A stretch of 17,721 nucleotides of DNA from an uncultured Ruminococcus sp. (GTDB taxonomy: Bacteria > Bacillota > Clostridia > Oscillospirales > Ruminococcaceae), in assembly GCA_900545125.1 (NCBI GenBank), contig UQXS01000023.1, positions 1 through 17,721 on the forward strand. The letters run 5' to 3'. The notes under the pieces are model-generated. The model saw only the letters and a list, made by a program, of their open reading frames with translations, was not told where the DNA came from and ran no database searches. How positions within the stretch are numbered: position 1 is the stretch's first letter; every line of letters starts with the position of its first letter. The position numbers were made by a program, and so were the translations under genes. Shown here piece after piece: positions 14,685-17,721 of the stretch.

Positions 14685-15554
14685 TTATTCAGGATTGTTT
14701 TCTGTAATGCATATCCTGGAAAAAAATCCTTGTTTTTCAAGAATTTTACAGCAGTTCTCAGCAGCGTTCTTATCCCGGAAAAGTCCGAAAACAGCCGAGC
14801 CGCTGCCTGTCATGACGGCTGACAAAGCGCCATTATCTGTCATGGATTTTCTGATATGAGAAACCTCCGGCAGATCAATGGCAGCTTCAAATGTATTTCC
14901 GAAATATTTGTAAGCGCTGTCAGGATCGTTCCGAAGTGCAGATGCCAGACTTTCGGCATCCGGATGAACAGGCAATTCCAGTTCATCGACCGCTTTGTAA
15001 GCCTGTGCTGTAGAAACTCCCTGAGTTCCCTTGGCAATAACAAGAATTTTCCCTGTATAGGCGGGGAGAGAAACTATTTCTTCACCAATGCCGGAGACGT
15101 ACGCCGTTCCTCCGGTGAAGAAAAACGGCACATCCGCACCTATTTTTTTGCCTATTGATTGCAGTGACGGAATGTCAAGATCTGCTCCGGTAAGCTTGTT
15201 GAGACAGGTAATAACTGCGGCTGCATCGGTACTGCCGCCGCCCATTCCTGCCTGAGACGGAATGCCCTTGATTATCGCTATATCACAGCCTTTGCCGGAA
15301 TTTACGGTATCCAGAAAAAGCCGTGCAGCCTTGTATGCGATATTTTTTTCGCCGCCGGGTACGGGATCGGCATGAGCAAATTTCTCCGGCAGACAGCAAT
15401 TTACGGTTATTGTTCCGGAATTGTTCAACTCTACAGTGATTTCATCGTAAAGCGATACGGTCTGAAATACACTTTTTATCGAATGATAGCCGTTTTCCAG
15501 AATTCCGCAGACATCCAGCGCAAGATTTATTTTTGCAGGAGCTTTAATTTTCAT
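14685..15554 (-). CDS. ispE: 4-diphosphocytidyl-2-C-methyl-D-erythritol kinase
   Basis: A 289-residue GHMP kinase that phosphorylates CDP-methylerythritol in the MEP route to isoprenoids. Family motifs: APAKINLALDV with K8/N10 at the start, the ATP-binding PSQAGMGGGSTDAAA (99-113), GADVPFFFTGGTA with D141, and MTGSGSAVFG near the C-terminus. Length is typical. A GTG at 15563 is in frame, but ATG at 15554 starts directly at the conserved KIKAPAKIN block and is preferred. No strong ribosome site is visible; the gene overlaps the aminotransferase end by 11 bases, so translation is probably coupled. Confidence 0.95.
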   Translation of the reverse strand: MKIKAPAKINLALDVCGILENGYHSIKSVFQTVSLYDEITVELNNSGTITVNCCLPEKFAHADPVPGGEKNIAYKAARLFLDTVNSGKGCDIAIIKGIPSQAGMGGGSTDAAAVITCLNKLTGADLDIPSLQSIGKKIGADVPFFFTGGTAYVSGIGEEIVSLPAYTGKILVIAKGTQGVSTAQAYKAVDELELPVHPDAESLASALRNDPDSAYKYFGNTFEAAIDLPEVSHIRKSMTDNGALSAVMTGSGSAVFGLFRDKNAAENCCKILEKQGFFSRICITENNPE

Positions 15555-16737
15555 GATGTTCACTGTCCAGTTTTTTAAGAAATTTTTCGATACGGCTTAT
15601 GGCTTCCATAAGATGTTTGAGGGAATAGGCGTATGAAATTCTGATATACCCCTCGCCGCTTTCACCAAAAGCACTTCCCGGAACTGCTGCAACTTTTTCC
15701 TCAAAAAGAAGCCGTTCGCAGAATTCTTCGCTTGAAAGCCCCGTGCTTCTGATAGACGGAAATACATAGAAAGCTCCTTCCGGATTAAAGCAGGTAAGAC
15801 CAAGCCTATTGAATTCACTTACAAGATACCGGCGTCTGATGTTGTATTCATCAACCATTTTCAGAATTTCGGCATCGCACGATTCGAGAGCTTCAACAGC
15901 GGCATTCTGGCTGATATAAGGACTGCACATAATGCCGTACTGATGTATTTTGGCAATCTGTGATATTATCGGTTCCGGAGCTGTCACGTAGCCCAGACGC
16001 CAGCCGGTCATTGCGTAGGCTTTTGAAAAACCGTTTACATAAATAGTACGTTCTTTCATGCCGTCAAGTTCAATTATTGACGTATGCTTTCTGCCGTATG
16101 TAAGTTCCGAGTAGATTTCGTCCGAAAGAACCATTATATTTGTATCACACAGAAATTCCGCAATAGGTTCTAAATCCTCACGTGTCATTATAGCGCCGGT
16201 CGGGTTATTCGGGAACGGCATAATGAGCAGCTTGGTTCTGTCGGTGACTTTATCCTGAAAATCGTCAAGGGTCAGCTTGAAATTATTTTCTATTCTTGTC
16301 GGAACGGATACCGGAACACCCCCTGCGAGCTCGACCAGCGGAGCGTAGCAGACAAAGCACGGTTCTACGACCAGAACTTCGTCACCAGGATCAATGATTC
16401 CACGCAGAGCGATATCTATAGCTTCGGAACCTCCGACAGTGATGAGAATTTCGTTTTCAGGGCAGTATTTTACGCCCCGTTTCTTTTCAATAGAGTTGCT
16501 TACGGCTTCCCTGAGAGCATTGATGCCCTTGTTCGGGCCGTAAATTATATGTTTTCTTTCAAGCACCTGTATAGCAGCTTTCCGGATGACCCACGGCGTT
16601 GAAAAGTCCGGTTCGCCTACGCCGAGACTGATAACGCCTTCCATAGTTCCGGCAATATCAAAGAATTTTCGTATACCGGACGGCTTGATAGTTTTTATTT
16701 TATTTGACAGTACCTTATCGTAATCAAACACGATCAA
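15544..16737 (-). CDS. PLP-dependent aminotransferase, class I/II (aspartate/aromatic type)
   Basis: A 397-residue fold-type I aminotransferase. PLP lysine K239 sits in NGFSKAYAMTGWRLGY; N178 (PNNPTG), D206 and Y209 (LSDEIYSELTY) contact the cofactor, and R366 (YIRISYA) binds the substrate carboxylate. VGEPDFSTP and YGPNKGINALREAV are subgroup I-gamma signatures. The substrate cannot be read from sequence. The start is a TTG at 16737 in a TTGA overlap with the Lrp stop, with AAAGGGG six bases upstream. A GTG two codons in is the alternative. The direct coupling to an Lrp/AsnC gene suggests that regulator controls it. Confidence 0.92.
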   Translation of the reverse strand: MIVFDYDKVLSNKIKTIKPSGIRKFFDIAGTMEGVISLGVGEPDFSTPWVIRKAAIQVLERKHIIYGPNKGINALREAVSNSIEKKRGVKYCPENEILITVGGSEAIDIALRGIIDPGDEVLVVEPCFVCYAPLVELAGGVPVSVPTRIENNFKLTLDDFQDKVTDRTKLLIMPFPNNPTGAIMTREDLEPIAEFLCDTNIMVLSDEIYSELTYGRKHTSIIELDGMKERTIYVNGFSKAYAMTGWRLGYVTAPEPIISQIAKIHQYGIMCSPYISQNAAVEALESCDAEILKMVDEYNIRRRYLVSEFNRLGLTCFNPEGAFYVFPSIRSTGLSSEEFCERLLFEEKVAAVPGSAFGESGEGYIRISYAYSLKHLMEAISRIEKFLKKLDSEHHEN

Positions 16738-17207
16738 CCCAGACCCCTTTCGTCAGGTTCTTCTCCGTCGATGAAGATACCTTTTTCCTTATATTTTTTG
16801 AGAATAAAGTGGGTAGCGGTGGAGAGAACTCCGTCAATTGTGGAGAGTCTTTCCGAAACGAAGAGAGCAACATCCTTGAGGTTGCATCCCTTAACTTCAA
16901 CGGCAAGATCGTATGCGCCGGACATCAGGCTGACGCTTTCAACTTCATCGTACATCATGATAGTTTTGGCTATATCGTCAAAGCCGCAGTCACGCTGCGG
17001 AGTGACTTTGAGTTCAATAGTGGCGTAAACTATGGATTTGTCGTATTTTTCGTCGTCTACGATAACGCTGTATCCTTTTATTATTCCATTGTCCTCAAGT
17101 TTTTTGATTTCTTTTTCGGCTTCTTCGGGAGTGATTCCGAGTATCTCGCCAAGAGCCGTATTTGAAATACGGGCGTTCTGCTGTAAAATTCTTACGATAT
17201 CATTCAT
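16734..17207 (-). CDS. Lrp/AsnC family transcriptional regulator
   Basis: A 157-residue regulator with an N-terminal winged helix (about 1-50: IVRILQQNARISNTALGEIL, then EIKKLEDNGIIKGYSV) and a C-terminal ligand-sensing AsnC/RAM domain (about 65-140: VYATIELKVTP, VESVSLMSGAYDLAVEVKG, STATHFILKKYKEKG). An ATG at 17243 is in frame, but AAAGGA lies eight bases before the ATG at 17207 and inside the longer version, so 17207 is chosen. It overlaps the aminotransferase start by four bases. Such proteins sense amino acids and usually regulate adjacent amino-acid genes and themselves. Confidence 0.93.
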   Translation of the reverse strand: MNDIVRILQQNARISNTALGEILGITPEEAEKEIKKLEDNGIIKGYSVIVDDEKYDKSIVYATIELKVTPQRDCGFDDIAKTIMMYDEVESVSLMSGAYDLAVEVKGCNLKDVALFVSERLSTIDGVLSTATHFILKKYKEKGIFIDGEEPDERGLG

Positions 17208-17263
17208 AAATAAAATCCTTTCATTTTTATGGGAACACCACACAAGGAGTGTTTGGTGCTGCC

Positions 17264-17721
17264 TTATATTTCAACAAAGTATGGCTTGTGTTTTTTGAAA
17301 TAGCACAGACGGTCAAAGCCAGCCGCTCGTGCGGTTTCAATTCCGTCGGCGATATTTTTGCCGAGATCTTCGACCTTGTGGGCATCCGAACCTACGGTAA
17401 CGAGTTCTCCGCCAAGGTCACGGAACAGCTTTACATATCTGAGGGAGGGGAAAGTTCCGCCGAATCCCTGACGTATTCCCGATGTATTTATTTCTATGCC
17501 TTTGTCCTTTGAGATTATCTCACGGAAGCATTCGGCGATTATTTCATCAAAGCGGCTTATATCCGGTTCAATGCCGCAGCGGCGTTTCATATATCTCAGA
17601 GAGTATGTAAGATGACCGAGAACGTCGAACATTCCAAGACGGCAGATCTCCAGTACCTCATTGAAATATTTTTCAAGCAGGATGTAAATTTCATCTTCCG
17701 TCATATCATTGTAGTCGATAT
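17264..17721 (-). CDS. Histidinol-phosphatase, PHP family (HisJ/HisK-like), 5' partial
   Basis: The frame is open to the right edge; 151 C-terminal residues are visible (first complete residues IDYNDMTEDE), and an in-frame ATG at 17704 is not the true start. MFDVLGHLTYSLRY, GIEINTSGIRQG, RDLGGELVTVGSDAH and DGIETARAAGFDRLCYFKKHKP are the C-terminal blocks of PHP-type histidinol phosphatases, which remove phosphate from histidinol phosphate in histidine synthesis. The GSDAH motif supplies the last metal ligands. About 110 N-terminal residues with the HxH motif should lie outside the window. The Lrp gene follows after 56 bases. Other PHP phosphoesterases are possible but less likely. Confidence 0.85.
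   Translation of the reverse strand, partial: IDYNDMTEDEIYILLEKYFNEVLEICRLGMFDVLGHLTYSLRYMKRRCGIEPDISRFDEIIAECFREIISKDKGIEINTSGIRQGFGGTFPSLRYVKLFRDLGGELVTVGSDAHKVEDLGKNIADGIETARAAGFDRLCYFKKHKPYFVEI

Noticed and set aside
17236..17258. Hairpin (CACCA+CAC / GTG+TGGTG) between the histidinol-phosphatase and lrp genes
   Set aside because: It has a two-base bulge and no T-run on the minus strand, so it is not a convincing terminator; no riboswitch-like conserved core was seen.
1..17721. Mobile element, prophage or CRISPR
   Set aside because: No transposase, integrase, phage gene, att-like direct repeat or spaced repeat array was seen.

Overview
The window reads as chromosomal DNA of a low-to-mid GC Firmicute of class Clostridia, most likely a Ruminococcus-type (Oscillospiraceae) gut or rumen anaerobe. 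The grounds are a spoVT-type sporulation regulator, the MEP-pathway kinase IspE, a radical SAM protein of the TatD-associated type, consistent AAGGAG/GGAGG ribosome binding sites, textbook TTGACA/TATAAT promoters with 17-nt spacers, and short convergent gene pairs sharing long hairpin terminators. The genus is inference. No rRNA, tRNA, CRISPR array, insertion sequence or phage gene was seen, and no gap between genes exceeds about 210 bases.

Layout. (1) 1-3817, plus strand: a tightly packed three-gene unit. It holds a left-truncated TIR-domain protein with TPR-like repeats, a coiled coil and four C-terminal membrane helices; a YdjI-like SPFH protein ending in three near-identical zinc ribbons; and a four-helix membrane protein. 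A perfect 18-bp hairpin closes it. This is the most unusual part of the window. (2) 3862-5645, minus strand: an ECF sigma factor and a membrane protein that is probably its anti-sigma factor, with a candidate autoregulated ECF promoter. (3) 5750-7003, minus: ilvE preceded by an unannotated 46-aa membrane peptide behind a strong sigma-A promoter. (4) 7169-8943, minus: alanine racemase and a TatD-associated radical SAM protein. (5) 9130-11556, plus: a degenerate LCP-like membrane protein, a TatD nuclease and a PP2C phosphatase. (6) 11600-12371: an AT-rich pair of divergent small genes, a ribbon-helix-helix regulator and a zinc-ribbon membrane protein. (7) 12578-14029, plus: a short NfeD protein and a stomatin/QmcA-type SPFH protein. 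(8) 14081-17721, minus: PHP histidinol-phosphatase (cut by the right edge), Lrp/AsnC regulator, aminotransferase, ispE and spoVT.

How it fits together. Much of the window concerns the cell envelope: two unrelated SPFH scaffolds with their membrane partners, a sigma/anti-sigma pair, alanine racemase for peptidoglycan, and an LCP-like protein. Amino-acid metabolism supplies the rest (IlvE, histidinol phosphatase, Lrp plus aminotransferase). The TIR/SPFH/membrane unit is the best candidate for a poorly described system. It joins a possible NAD-cleaving or signalling TIR module to a membrane-scaffold protein; a role in phage defence or membrane stress is inference only.
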